DNA of 64,000 nt from Phymatolithon calcareum (GCA_977006965.1 OZ345364.1:1736001-1800000), one strand, 5' to 3'. Positions 33,201-42,735 are shown, numbered from the stretch's first letter. A program made the numbers and translations. Notes: a model not told the origin generated them from the sequence alone.

Positions 33201-33461
33201 GTGCAGCTGCTAACGGACTCTAAGAGCCTCTTCGATGTCATTTCTAAGGGCTCACGCACGTCCGAAAAGCGAATGATGCTAGACATTGCGGCAGCCCGTG
33301 AGGGCTTCCGCGAGAACGTCATCTCGGATATCGGTTTCGTCCGCAGCTCGTACAACCTGGCCGATGGACTGACAAAGTCCATGTCACAAGCAGCCCTTCA
33401 GTCCGTGGTCTCTACTGGATATCTCCGCGTCGAGCCTGAGCAGTGTATTATCCGCCATTAA
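30225..33461 (+). pseudogene. Pol polyprotein with mutated reverse transcriptase active site
   Basis: The frame is open from 30225; the first ATG at 30465 is downstream of the protease motif. So pol was probably made by frameshift or readthrough from gag. Order: protease CIDIGAPKSVCG (near 30420), integrase zinc finger (HRQFFHPS, CDPC), catalytic LMDIMYI and LVDQGSQFG, a Glu in GIGELYH, reverse transcriptase WTADVRQAYLQS, and RNase H (GFADASFANN, LLTDSKSLFD). The catalytic YVDD box reads YVGD: the first Asp codon is GGC at 32547-32549. Because this residue binds the metal ion, the enzyme should be dead although the frame is open to the end. Confidence 0.8.
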
Positions 33462-33536
33462 TCGCTGCCTTCACTACCTTTCCCTTTAAGCAAGCCAATT
33501 TCATGTTTTATCGTCTCTATTGTTCTCCCTACTGTT

Positions 33537-34145
33537 CTATGCTCTCACCTCCCTCACCTCTTTCACCCTAAGTTTCGTTGCACTCGTACCGCCGCACTTG
33601 GCCAAGTTCTCTGCGGTGAGAACTATGGCCCTAGATTCCTCCGAATCGATTATGACGCCCTGATTAGCGTCAACAACAAACGCGTGACCCACCATGTCGT
33701 CCTGCCGCACGCGCACGATGAATACGCCCGAAGAGCGAGAAGCCATCGCCGTAAAGGCCGCCCACCGATCAGGAAGCTGAACTGCCTCCTGAATTGCCCG
33801 GTTCCGCGCGATTGTGCAGCGCCGACCGGAGAATTTCACCCGGTCGACGAGGCCTCCGAGCGGACGGAGGCTCGTAAAAAGGCTGTCATCGTCGTCTCTC
33901 AAGGCGTCGCGCACCACTGCCGCGAACAGTGGCCCTGCCGCGGCACAGACGCCGTTTAGAAGCGCAGCACGGACGCAGTCGAACGAAGCTACACCAGCAT
34001 ACGGCTGATGGCTCACGTCCCGCAGCGCTCCCGCTGGCCAACTGACTTGTTCGCGGGCCCCGACGCCCGCGACAATGACGGCCACACCAAGCCGGCGCTG
34101 CAAAAACGCGAAGACATGCCCAAGCACAACTGCACCGCGAGACAT
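33537..34145 (-). CDS. Antisense frame with cysteine-peptidase-like motifs
   Basis: 202 codons from an ATG, opposite to the retrotransposon genes and inside the element. It contains a Cys in SFDCVRAALLNGVCAAAG, where a helix start after the Cys is typical of papain-like folds. About 110 residues later a His lies in GHAFVVDANQG, followed by an acidic stretch (IIDSEESRA). This Cys-His order and the GHA motif resemble C39/papain-like peptidases, but I cannot name a family. The N-terminal part is Ala/Val rich. The upstream antisense frame at 34013-35341 may be its N-terminal region in another frame. An alternative view is that this is GC-rich noncoding DNA with chance frames. Confidence 0.35.
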   Translation of the reverse strand: MSRGAVVLGHVFAFLQRRLGVAVIVAGVGAREQVSWPAGALRDVSHQPYAGVASFDCVRAALLNGVCAAAGPLFAAVVRDALRDDDDSLFTSLRPLGGLVDRVKFSGRRCTIARNRAIQEAVQLPDRWAAFTAMASRSSGVFIVRVRQDDMVGHAFVVDANQGVIIDSEESRAIVLTAENLAKCGGTSATKLRVKEVREVRA

Positions 34146-35341
34146 TCTTGCGTCCTGGCGAAGGCCACGAGACGCTGGAATAATGCAGCATGGCGTGTCG
34201 ACGCCAAGAAGCGCCGCCCGCGACCCAGCACGGCATAAGTCGGAAGCCGTATTGCGCCAGCGCGAGAGCTGGGGAAGATCCCCTCATCCCACTGGACGGG
34301 ATGAAAGCCCTCGTGCCCACTAAGTGCCTGTGCAGCGGCGTGGACAACCCCGGAGGCAATGGCAAGGCCATTGCCGTCGACGGAGTTATCCCCGAGCGCG
34401 ACAACCTCGATGAACCACCTCCCATGTTCATCGCAGGAGCCGCGATCGACGTCGGCGGTAGCGCACGGGGAGTTTCCAGGAAACTGCAACCCGCCACGCA
34501 CTCCGCCAACGACCGCCACTCGGGCTTCGCGCTCTGCGGCATCCCCGGGCACTGGGCTTAACGGAGCCACCGTCGGCGACATCGTGCAAGGCGCCGCGCC
34601 CGGAACCGCAGGACGAGCCGCGCGCGCAGCCCCCGCGCCACCGGCTGCCATTGCCCTTCGATCGGCACCCGGCGCGGCAGGCCCGGTATTTCGGTGAGCG
34701 TTGCTCCGGGCCCGCGCGCGCAAGGCTGCCGCACCGCCCGCTGAAGCCTCGGTCCCATATCCGCCGCGCGCCACAGGCACGGTATTTGCGTGCTCATCGC
34801 CCGGGGCCCGCGCGCGCGCAGCGCCCGCACCGCCAGCACATGTGCTCGCGACATCCGCGCCGCGCACGGCCACGCCGGCATTGACGCTGAGTTCCTCCCC
34901 GGCGCACCACGGGCGCCGGGGGAATTTGTCATCGCGGTGCATAGGCGCGCGCTTGTGCGCGCGCCTCCTCCGCCGCCCCCGACGGGCGACGGAGCTCTCA
35001 GCAATGCTGTCGCGCGGCGCCCGCCCGGCGCGCACGTTGTCCGCCTGGCGCGCGCGCCCGGCTGCCGACGCCCAGAACTCGGCACATTCGTACCCGGGCG
35101 TCGGCGCCGTTTCGTGCAGAAGGGCGTACGCGCTCCGCCGCCATGCCCCTGGCTTCGCAGCACCGCCCCGAACGCGCGCCATGGTGCGCTTCGGCGAGGG
35201 TGGCGGCGATCGCGATCGCAGGCACAAGGGGGCATTTTGTCCCGCGTGCACTGCGCGGGCATATTCCCGTTGGGCTCTTCCCGCTTTTTTTAGATCCCTT
35301 TGTTTCATTGCTTTTAATTCTATGATAGGTATGATAGTCAT
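34013..35341 (-). CDS. Antisense Ala/Arg-rich frame, possibly N-terminal part of the same protein
   Basis: About 442 codons from an ATG 40 bp inside the 3' LTR boundary. The first 30 residues look like a normal charged protein start. The middle is low-complexity Ala/Gly/Arg/Pro, consistent with GC-rich sequence. The end becomes ordered (WFIEVVALGDNSVDGNGLAI) and overlaps the peptidase-like frame in a different register. A single frameshift near 34100-34150 would join them. Long frames also exist on the plus strand here, so coding status is uncertain. Confidence 0.25.
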   Translation of the reverse strand: MTIIPIIELKAMKQRDLKKAGRAQREYARAVHAGQNAPLCLRSRSPPPSPKRTMARVRGGAAKPGAWRRSAYALLHETAPTPGYECAEFWASAAGRARQADNVRAGRAPRDSIAESSVARRGRRRRRAHKRAPMHRDDKFPRRPWCAGEELSVNAGVAVRGADVASTCAGGAGAARARAPGDEHANTVPVARGGYGTEASAGGAAALRARARSNAHRNTGPAAPGADRRAMAAGGAGAARAARPAVPGAAPCTMSPTVAPLSPVPGDAAEREARVAVVGGVRGGLQFPGNSPCATADVDRGSCDEHGRWFIEVVALGDNSVDGNGLAIASGVVHAAAQALSGHEGFHPVQWDEGIFPSSRAGAIRLPTYAVLGRGRRFLASTRHAALFQRLVAFARTQECLAVQLCLGMSSRFCSAGLVWPSLSRASGPANKSVGQRERCGT

Positions 35342-35370
35342 GCAGCCACTCTTAGCACCTCCAGCGCCCA

Positions 35371-35380
35371 TGGGAGGGAG
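35371..35380 (+). other. Polypurine tract of the third element
   Basis: TGGGAGGGAG directly precedes the 3' LTR. It lies beyond the antisense frames, so those are part of the element. Confidence 0.7.
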
Positions 35381-35727
35381 TGTCGAGTCATTCGTTGTCA
35401 TACATGGGCATGCAGCCACAAACCCCAGCGGTCTGTGAGCTGCGGAGGTGCGTCCTATCATACACGCTAGATACTTTAAGATAGATTTAGTTGTCCCTCG
35501 CTACTTTGCCTGGGCTAGAATGTTGTAAAGATTGGCACTTCCTAAAAGGTCTAGTCTACAGCACAAGCTCGGCTTGCGCGCATTCTCACCCCGCGCAGAG
35601 GCATCGGCCTCTGCAAACACTACACCCCCTTTCCCCCCTTTTTTTGGAACGGACCGCGCAGCCACTCCCGCCCTCTGATTGTACAGAGGGCAGCGCCGTG
35701 CGAGGCGCAAACGGGCCTGTGACGACA
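35381..35727 (+). repeat. 3' LTR of the third element
   Basis: 347 bp, about five differences from the 5' LTR by eye, with the same three hairpins. Followed by target duplication GATTT. Confidence 0.9.
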
Positions 35728-36004
35728 GATTTATTCATTGCTATCTATACAGATATGATTCGTATCGTTTTGACGTGATGCTTGAAATCAATTTACAATT
35801 TTAGATTTTTCTACACCAAAATAGATCAGCTGAAATGCATATGAAATATTTATTCTGGTAACAATTTTAATTTCTATGATACAAACAGGGTGATCATGAA
35901 ACACAGATAAGTGCTAATATATAATATTTTCTACAGCTGACCTCTCCACTATCATTTTTTAGGCTTCATACAGTTCCGTATTTAGAAAACTAAAATGTCC
36001 ATAT

Positions 36005-36620
36005 ATGGCTTCTGGACCTCGAAGCTTGGCACTGTGTTTTCCTCTCAAGATCGTAATGGGAGTTCATCCTCAAGTTTTCGCTGCTCTTGGTGCTGAACTG
36101 TGCCGGAACTCCGAAGGTCTTAGTCGCGTTATTTCGGAACATCGTTTTAAGGCACTATTCGGAGTCTCACCTCTTGTTTGCACAATGATTTAGTCCCTGC
36201 TGGACCCAGTTCGGCCCTCTCGGACTGAGCCCAAACATCTGGTCTGGGCATTGCTCTTTCTGAAAATTTATGCCACGGAAGAAGTTAATCATACTATCAC
36301 TGGCTCCGATGAAAAACTTTCCGTCATTGGTCAAGGCAATTGGTAAAAGCTCTTTCATTGATCGATGTCGTAAGTTCTATTATTTTTTTGAAATATTAAT
36401 TGAAATGTTTTGCTGACAGTCCTCTGTAAATCCAAAATTGGAAATGTATATCTATCTTTAGATTTCTTGGGATCGACGACTTTTGGAGAAATCATTGTAC
36501 GGATGCCACGTGTCCGTCGATGGAACCGATGTCAGAATATTCAAACCTGGGCCATTGACTCGAGGTGGAAATTTCGATATTTCCCGCTCCTCCCAGCAAG
36601 ACCTGAGTCTTGACATGTGA
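36005..36620 (+). pseudogene. Remnant of a PIF/Harbinger-like DDE transposase
   Basis: The N-terminal part has EHRFKALFGVSPLVC followed by HLVWALLFLKIYATEE and GSDEK, an arrangement typical of the region before the catalytic core in Harbinger-like (DDE_Tnp_4) transposases. A TAG at 36191-36193 replaces the expected Trp, and one base is missing after GSDEK. A GT-AG intron (GTAAGT at about 36370 to CTGACAG at about 36419) seems to lie between this part and a segment with VSVDGTDVRIF, which carries the first catalytic Asp. Nothing after the FKPG segment is left. This is a truncated dead copy. Confidence 0.6.
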
Positions 36621-36939
36621 AGCGCTTACATGGTGGTCCAAAACGTTATTCTATGAGATCTCCGCGTGGTAAGCAGCTCTCTATATCTTACGGTCTGACA
36701 AGGCACCAATGCGAAGTTCGTGTCACGGAGTATGATTGAGCGCTGTCTAGCTATCTCAAATATTTATTGATTTTCTGCCATGTGACGAGGCACGGGTGCC
36801 TCTATTTTGGAACATTTTTGGAGAGGGGCACGGGCGGGCAGATTTCAGCTAATGGGCCAGCTATGGTCACGCTAGTCCTCGTCACACCCTGATCTCCCTT
36901 CTTTGGCACAAAGTCCATCTGGAGTACAAGGAAAAGACA
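36621..36939. other. Upstream region of the carotenoid-oxygenase-like gene
   Basis: No motif that I can firmly assign. It presumably holds the promoter of the gene starting at 36940. Confidence 0.3.
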
Positions 36940-38535
36940 ATGTCGCGCTCTGCGTTTGCATTCGGGTTTCTAGGAAGCCCACTTCCGCACAGAACGCTTC
37001 CGCCCATTTATTGCGCACATGCGCAAGCTCCGCAGAATGCGAAAAAAGTTTCCGGGGCACGCCTTTCCTTGCAGGACGTTCCCCCAGTTTTGCTTCCTCC
37101 TCCACCAGCCTTTCTTCCAACTGGAACGCTCTTTCATGTCTTTAGAGGAAATCCCCCGCACCTGCCTCCGGCGCAGCACTCAGTTGATGGAGACGGTTAC
37201 GCACTTGCGCTGACGCTGTCGCCAGAAAGTGCTTTTCTGCGCGGTCGGTACATCCGCACACGGGCATATCTCCGCGAGTCTCGAACGGGGCAGCGCCTGT
37301 ACCCATCTCGCGGGGGAACACCCTCCACGCGACGCTATCGAAGATTGAAAAAGGCATGTGGCGACGGAGTGTTCGCCTGGGCTGGCAAGCTGTTCGTCTG
37401 GGGCGAGAACGGCCTTCCCATGTGGCTCGACCCGTCCACGCTTGTCTCGCGTGGTTATTCTGCGCTTGGTGCTGTCGTCACGGACCGTGAGGAGCTTTTC
37501 CGTGAGCGCGGACAAGCTCTTGCCGCACCCCCTGTCTCGCTTTCTGATAATGAGCTTGCGTTATGTGCGTCGGGAAACGGCGGTGTGCTTTTTGTCAGTA
37601 CTATGAATGAAGAATTTAAGATTTTGCACCGCGCACAACCTGTACAGCTCGGTCATGATACCCTAATTTTGCACTTCGCCGTAACCGAAACGTTCTATGT
37701 TGTGTTGTGTGCACGAACTGTCCCTTTATCGACAGCTGCTGCTTTTCGCCAAGTGCTTTCGGGTGCCACAGCTGCGGCGGATGTTGACGCTCAAAAAGGG
37801 TCATTTGTCACTTTCGTTCCTCGCTCGAAGCGTGGCAAGTCTGTAATCATTGAGCTCCCAGCAAACAGTTTTTGTTTTCGCTTTGCTAGAGTCCGAGAGG
37901 AAGGCGAAGGCATTATGCTATCTATGCTTGAGCTGATGGAGCCAAAAAGCCTGCTCTCAAGGGCGCAATTGGCAGACCTTTGTTTAGCAGATGTGACTGC
38001 ATTTGATCCCCCTATCTCTGTATCTCAGTTTTTTGCGAACCCTGTTTCCCAAGAGGTCCAAAGGGTAGAAAATGCGAGAAAGACAAACAATCAAGGCTCC
38101 GTCGTCATACGTTCGTTTTCTCCTTGCGCAAAGTTTGCAGCTGTTGTTGATGCTGATCGCCGTCTTGCGGGAATCGCAAGTATGAAGGGAGTCGGCGTCG
38201 ATGATGTTGCTTTTGCGATGGAAAGAGGGGCCTCGGTATCGGGGGTGGTAGCAAGCCCTGACGGGAAATCTGTTAGCGCACTTGTTGTGGATGATGATGG
38301 CGCCTGCGTGCGTTTCTGGAACGCTGAGAGCATTGGGGATGGCGCGGTCTACGAAGTGGAATTACCGTTCAGCAGCTTTGGACAAGTGCCCCACAGCTGT
38401 GGAGGTGTGTGGGATGACGCGACCCCGAAATGGCCCGAGGGCGGGAAAGTTGTGAAAAGCGCGTACGAAATTTTTGACGACCGTAATTGGAACGACATTA
38501 ACTCTGGGTTCAGCTCACTTGGCATCAACCAGTAG
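36940..38535 (+). CDS. Carotenoid-oxygenase (RPE65/CCD) family protein, iron ligands altered
   Basis: 531 codons, no introns. The N-terminus (MSRSAFAFGFLG) has an early Phe and no acidic residues in the first 45 positions, compatible with a plastid transit peptide. The family hallmarks can be followed: VDGDGYALAL (82-91), RYIRTRAY, FVWGENGLPMWLDPSTL (152-168), LHFAVTE (244-250), PDGKSVSALVVDDDG and a VPHSCGGVW end. In active members four His residues bind iron. Here only the one in LHFAVTE is in place. The first expected position reads APP, the third reads CFRFA (Arg), and the last motif has Gly where His is expected. It may be a non-catalytic relative, or use another metal site. It is convergent with the hydrolase gene at 38631, with 95 bp between stop codons. 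Confidence 0.65.
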   Translation: MSRSAFAFGFLGSPLPHRTLPPIYCAHAQAPQNAKKVSGARLSLQDVPPVLLPPPPAFLPTGTLFHVFRGNPPHLPPAQHSVDGDGYALALTLSPESAFLRGRYIRTRAYLRESRTGQRLYPSRGGTPSTRRYRRLKKACGDGVFAWAGKLFVWGENGLPMWLDPSTLVSRGYSALGAVVTDREELFRERGQALAAPPVSLSDNELALCASGNGGVLFVSTMNEEFKILHRAQPVQLGHDTLILHFAVTETFYVVLCARTVPLSTAAAFRQVLSGATAAADVDAQKGSFVTFVPRSKRGKSVIIELPANSFCFRFARVREEGEGIMLSMLELMEPKSLLSRAQLADLCLADVTAFDPPISVSQFFANPVSQEVQRVENARKTNNQGSVVIRSFSPCAKFAAVVDADRRLAGIASMKGVGVDDVAFAMERGASVSGVVASPDGKSVSALVVDDDGACVRFWNAESIGDGAVYEVELPFSSFGQVPHSCGGVWDDATPKWPEGGKVVKSAYEIFDDRNWNDINSGFSSLGINQ

Positions 38536-38630
38536 ACAAAATTTTTACCATAAATATGAAGAAATAAGCATGAGAGGCTTCCAGTCCCGCATATGTGCGG
38601 AGAGTACTACATCAGTCACGTTCAACGAGA

Positions 38631-39686
38631 CTAACACATACGAAAGTCCTCAAAACAGGACGACCGTTTCCGGGCTCCCGGCATACAAACATCGCACGAA
38701 CAATCTTTCGCAACCCGCCCCTCGCCATCAGCTCCACTTCCGAAAGCAACATTAAGCCCAAGTAGGACATTTGAAAAAACTGCATCTTCGGCTTCCTCGA
38801 CAACAAAATGGGCGCCTTCTACTTCGATAACTATATTCGATGCAATGGCGTTAGCAAGTCTTCGAGATGCAGACGGCACAATCACACAATCACTTCTGCC
38901 GGCAAGCACAATCTTGTAAATCTTTTCACAGGAAGCTAACTGTGCAGCCTCGTACGCGCGCAGGGAATGTGCGCGCACTACAGACAGGTGCCCTCGCAGG
39001 GCAGAATCTCCCTTCTCCTGGTCATTGCCTCGTTCACTGCAGTCGCCGAAATCCTTTTCTGTCCCAGCCATATATCTCCGCATAAAGTCCGCACGACGAC
39101 GAGAAACAGAGTCCAAGAAGCGGTCCGTGTAGTGCAGTCCGATAGAAACACCAGCACGAACATGCGGCTCGAATCTATGCCACGCGAGCTTGATGAGTGC
39201 TTTAAGCATGGCGACCGAGGGGATGAGGTTCCAGGTGCCTCCAGCGTGAGTGGAAAGTAATGCGAGAAGTCCGACTTCCGTCGGGCGCTGCACGGCCATG
39301 CGTTGGATTATCATGCCGCCCATGGAATGACCGACGAGCGCGACACGCGAGAGGGTGGAGTAGACCAAGCCAGCACGGGCATCATCAACTACGGCCCACG
39401 CGTCAGCTGCGAGACGAGCGGGATTCCATCCCACTTTCGAAATACCGCTTTCGCCCATTCCACGGTTATCAATACAGAGGGCTGTGTAGCGACCGTCTTC
39501 AGCGAGGCGTGCCGCGAGGTTGTCGTACATGACACGAGGCACACATAGGCCGGGAATCAGGACCGCAAGCACCGGTCCGCGTCCAGTGACGCTGTACGAA
39601 ACGCGGACGGTTTTCTTGAGCGAACTAGCGGATGTGGCGGCATGCATCGTGCCGTCGCCGTCCGCGGGCACTGCCACCCACGGCAT
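38631..39686 (-). CDS. Alpha/beta hydrolase fold protein
   Basis: 351 codons from an ATG, no introns. Oxyanion strand IPGLCVP (44-50), then DNRGMGES and the nucleophile elbow GHSMGG with Ser121. The acid is probably Asp266 (AGRSDCVIVPS) and the base His293 (EGAHFVVEE), at the usual spacing. A helical cap lies between about 150 and 240. The last 35 residues are cysteine-rich and unusual. The substrate is unknown; esterase, lipase or hydrolase of small acyl compounds are all possible. No signal peptide or membrane segment is evident. All three catalytic residues are present, so it should be active. Confidence 0.85.
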   Translation of the reverse strand: MPWVAVPADGDGTMHAATSASSLKKTVRVSYSVTGRGPVLAVLIPGLCVPRVMYDNLAARLAEDGRYTALCIDNRGMGESGISKVGWNPARLAADAWAVVDDARAGLVYSTLSRVALVGHSMGGMIIQRMAVQRPTEVGLLALLSTHAGGTWNLIPSVAMLKALIKLAWHRFEPHVRAGVSIGLHYTDRFLDSVSRRRADFMRRYMAGTEKDFGDCSERGNDQEKGDSALRGHLSVVRAHSLRAYEAAQLASCEKIYKIVLAGRSDCVIVPSASRRLANAIASNIVIEVEGAHFVVEEAEDAVFSNVLLGLNVAFGSGADGEGRVAKDCSCDVCMPGARKRSSCFEDFRMC

Positions 39687-40788
39687 GGCGAGAGGGGCGA
39701 CAATTCCGGTCGCAAGTGTCGGGGCAAACGAAATGCTATACGTTTTTGGGACACCTCAATCGGTGGACACATACCGATGAACAAAGCCAACAGAGCAGGG
39801 CTTAAATAAGGACAGGTGTCTTTAGATTTTTGATAAACTTTTTTCATTTTTTTCAGTTCTACCCCCACCAGATCAGGAATTCGCTGCCGCGGCGCACAAT
39901 CTGCGCAGTGCGAAAAAGCTGCAGTTGTTTCTCATCAGCATGTGCTGCCAGGTAACTCGCAGCCCACTGGGTCCGCCAGGTGCAGCTCGAGAGCGAAGCG
40001 AGGAAGAGCGGCGACTAATCGAGTCGTCACTGTTTCGCATCGTTTGTCTACAGCGGTCAGGGCAGGGTACTGAAGACCTATTGGTCGGTCTCCTGCAGTC
40101 CTGTAGCAAACATGTGTTCCTCTTTTTTGTAGATATGCCCTCACTTTTATATTCCCCTCAAAAAAAATCTACATAAATTGCATGATAGAACCCTCTCGTA
40201 CTACACATTCATTACTCGACAAATCTGGACCAAATTGGACATCTTACTTTTTTGAATATATTCTGTAGATTTCTTTGTTAAAATGATTGAAAAATAGTCC
40301 GTTTCGGGTGCTGAAAGCCACCTTTCGAAGTATTCACCGCAGTTACCGAGCTTCAACACTATTCCAACTTACTTCTCCAGTATCCTTACGGTCCTAGCAA
40401 TGATATGAGACCAGTTCTGCTTAGCAAAAGTAAAGCTCTTGCAGCCCGAAATGTTGTGTTTTTGGCCAGGAAACGAAGGTTTTAGTCGACGAAGAAACTG
40501 CCTGAAATTTTTTTCTTTCTCGCGTATTGGGGAAAAGGAAAAATTTGTCCAGGTATTGCTGTGAAGAATACATCCAGCATGAAATGAGATCCGTAGCCGA
40601 ACATGCGAGCCCTCTACATCATCTATACGAATAGGCATATTTAGACGCCACTTTTCTTGTAGCTTCGCACACAGTTCACCAAATCATCCCAAACCTTCTC
40701 ACCTCCGACACATGTCCGCAAAGAAGGAGGAGAACTGATCCACGAAGTATTGCGATTCGCGGGAGACTCCCAATAATATTAATTTTAC
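39687..40788. other. Intergenic region, possible small exons only
   Basis: A plus-strand stretch near 39858-40170 follows a T-rich CAG that looks like a splice acceptor and encodes EFAAAAHNLRSAKKLQLF. It could be an exon, but I find no partner exon. A minus-strand frame of 89 codons (40369-40638) starts with ATG but has no family motif. Neither is convincing. Confidence 0.3.
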
Positions 40789-40973
40789 GAGGAAATTCGC
40801 TACATGGACCGAAAAAGTTGGCAAAGTTCGCTAAATCGGCACCCCTTGCCAAAACTACAACTCATCCGTTATGATACGCACAGCACTCTGGCGACAATTA
40901 AATTTTAAAAAATTTATTTTCGAGGACATGGTGCTCAGATAGAATACCAGACATAGAAGAGCCGCCCCTTCAC

Positions 40974-41039
40974 CTGAGGAAGCCTTGCCGGTATATTTGT
41001 ATGACTGTGGGGCTTTTAAAAACAAACTTGTCAAAAAAA
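40974..41039 (+). repeat. Retroposon 3' tail, copy 1, with poly(A)
   Basis: A block starting CTGAGGAAGCCTTGCC and ending TGTGGGGCTTTTAAA, followed by an A-rich stretch ending in seven A. The same tail occurs inverted at 45231-45296 and, diverged, at 53093-53136. Conserved tail plus poly(A) is the pattern of a short retroposon. Confidence 0.55.
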
Positions 41040-41166
41040 GTAAATTCTTTTTCGTTCGCTACTCTGCTTTAGCTCCTAGTCGCAAGTGGCATCTCCGTCA
41101 TCGCAGGCGGTGAGGTCGAATATCATGGACTCAGCCGCTTTGTCTATGTGTTTTCGCTTCGCATGG

Positions 41167-41469
41167 TTAGTGGATGTTCAACCTACCGCATGTCTGTGAG
41201 AAGTGACCGGTGTGTCCGCACGAGAAGCTGTGACGGGCCCTCATTTCAGACGGCAAGTAGGACTTCTTGCGCTTGCGGCCCGACTTAGCCACACTGTCAA
41301 ACGGTACCAAATCATACTGTATTAGCTGGTCGCAAGTGACTGCAATACGAGTGATATTGCCCTCATGTTGGTTGGTCCACGTTCTCAACAGCCATACGTC
41401 CCTGAACCAGTGCTTGTTCCACGGGTCGAACGTGACCCGATGCTGCACCAAGCGTCTAGAAGCGTACAA
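41167..41469 (-). pseudogene. Zinc-knuckle fragment, possible transposase C-terminus
   Basis: A frame that ends with CGHTGHFSQTC, close to a CCHC knuckle but with the first Cys replaced by Ser. It lies inside the long inverted repeats, where a Mutator-like transposase C-terminus is expected. No catalytic region is left. Confidence 0.35.
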
Positions 41470-41732
41470 AAGTGCAGCCTACATGGCCGCTGGTGCTCTT
41501 CAAAGTGGCGGGAAGAGCATGTAGCGCGGTAGTCGCAGTTAACTGTCACATCGAATGATGTCGCTTCGCTGCGAACAACAGACCTCCGGCTCAACAAGCA
41601 ACTTTTGTACTGGCGTCGCGGATTTGTATCCAGCGGTTAGCTAGTGCATATCATAACAAGTACTAGTTTTGGCAAGGGGTGCCGATTTAGCGAACTTTAC
41701 CCACTTTTTCGGTCCATGTAGCGAATTTCCTC

Positions 41733-42148
41733 TGTCTAAACTGTACCCAGAGGGCCTTCTTTAGAATTCATCAAAATCGCGGCATAGACCCAGTCAAAAA
41801 AGTCCTCATTACCAGTCATTATTTCGTGGACTGGATACGGGGACGCGGCGTAGGTTGAAAGTGGCTGACTCCAAGTGCTGTGTTGATTTGCAAACCTTCA
41901 CTTCAGATGTTTTCACACACTTTTGAGCAAAAACTTGAAACATCACGCAAAGTTAGGTTGAAAAGCAATTCCTCTTTCGAAAACTAGAAATCGTTATGAG
42001 AAAAAATGTCCCATAGATGCACACAGCAGCCACCATGGACATATGTCGCGTCCTCATTACCAGTCAAAATATTTGGGACTGCAACTGTGGACTTTTCCAG
42101 ACTGGTAGTGCGGACGCAAAAATCGAATTCTCAAGAAGGTCGCTCACC
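41733..42148. other. Intergenic DNA with an 18-bp direct repeat
   Basis: No gene. GTCCTCATTACCAGTCA occurs near 41809 and 42050. AAACTGTACCCA at about 41739 also precedes the second copy of the 580-bp repeat at 49198. That suggests this 400-bp stretch was inserted into the first copy. Confidence 0.35.
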
Positions 42149-42735
42149 TAGCAAGTTGTGTTCATTTTCTTGTTCGGCTCCAGTAATTAATCTACCATAA
42201 CGACAGTTGTATTCCGCGGTGCTGTGAGTGACCCAACAAACATCTGTTTGCCAATCATACCCAGGGGTGTCGGTGTTGTAATTTAATGCCTAGAGAAGTG
42301 CTGGTTCTCAGGACTGTCCGCATTGTCCTGTCGCACGCGACTGGGTCTGTCTTATACGCTGTTTCTTCTATTGTAAAGTAAAGTTTCGTAACGGAGCTTT
42401 CAAATTTAGTCCCCGGGTTATAGCCCACACACTTCGTGATTGTGTCTCTAGGAAGACAAGTTTTTCCAAGTGTATATATTTTAAAACGCAAGTTTTTCTA
42501 GAGCACCTTGTCAATTCCTCTTCTCATGGACTCTCTACCAAAAGTGCGGAGTAACAAGTAACGGGCTCCATATCCTGGTAACTGAAGCCTTTTTCACATC
42601 ATGGCGTTGCATAGAGTTCAAGGAAGCCAAGAAAACGCATTGCAGCCGAACTGCCTGTCGAACAGGAGTCCGGAACAATCTTGCTCGAAAAAACCGAAGA
42701 TGGTACATAAATGTATGCCACGTGTATTACCGTTT
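42149..42735. repeat. Dispersed repeat, copy 1
   Basis: About 587 bp, matching 49198-49775 in direct orientation. Long shared runs include CAATCATACCCAGGGGTG, TGCCTAGAGAAGTGCTGGTT and GGAGCTTTCAAATTTAGTCC. By eye identity is in the 80s to 90 percent. It has no long reading frame. It could be a non-autonomous element. Confidence 0.7.

Larger units (their letters stand above)
27688..35727 (+). mobile_element. LTR retrotransposon of a second copia lineage, with antisense frames
   Basis: An 8040-bp element with 347-bp LTRs (TGTCG...CGACA) and a perfect 5-bp target duplication GATTT (27683-27687 and 35728-35732). By eye the LTRs differ at about five positions, so the insertion is fairly recent. 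Domain order (protease, integrase, reverse transcriptase, RNase H) is that of copia elements, but the proteins are very unlike families 1 and 2. About 1.9 kb of GC-rich DNA between pol and the 3' LTR carries reading frames on the opposite strand. The primer-binding site after the 5' LTR does not match the initiator tRNA half and I could not assign it. Confidence 0.9.
40789..41732. mobile_element. MULE-like DNA element with 69-bp inverted repeats
   Basis: The outer ends, 40789-40857 and 41664-41732, are near-perfect inverted repeats (start GAGGAAATTCGCTACATGGA, end in CCAAAACTA). Only a short block after GAAAAAGT differs. Such long inverted repeats and a zinc-knuckle-like remnant inside (minus strand, 41167-41469) fit a Mutator-like element that lost most of its transposase. 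I found no direct repeat at the borders, so the target duplication is lost or the true ends differ. Confidence 0.6.

Noticed and set aside
34651-35438. Long plus-strand reading frames (up to 245 codons) in the GC-rich end of the third element
   Set aside because: Composition is Arg/Ala/Pro-rich, frames are open on several strands at once because of high GC, and no motif is seen.
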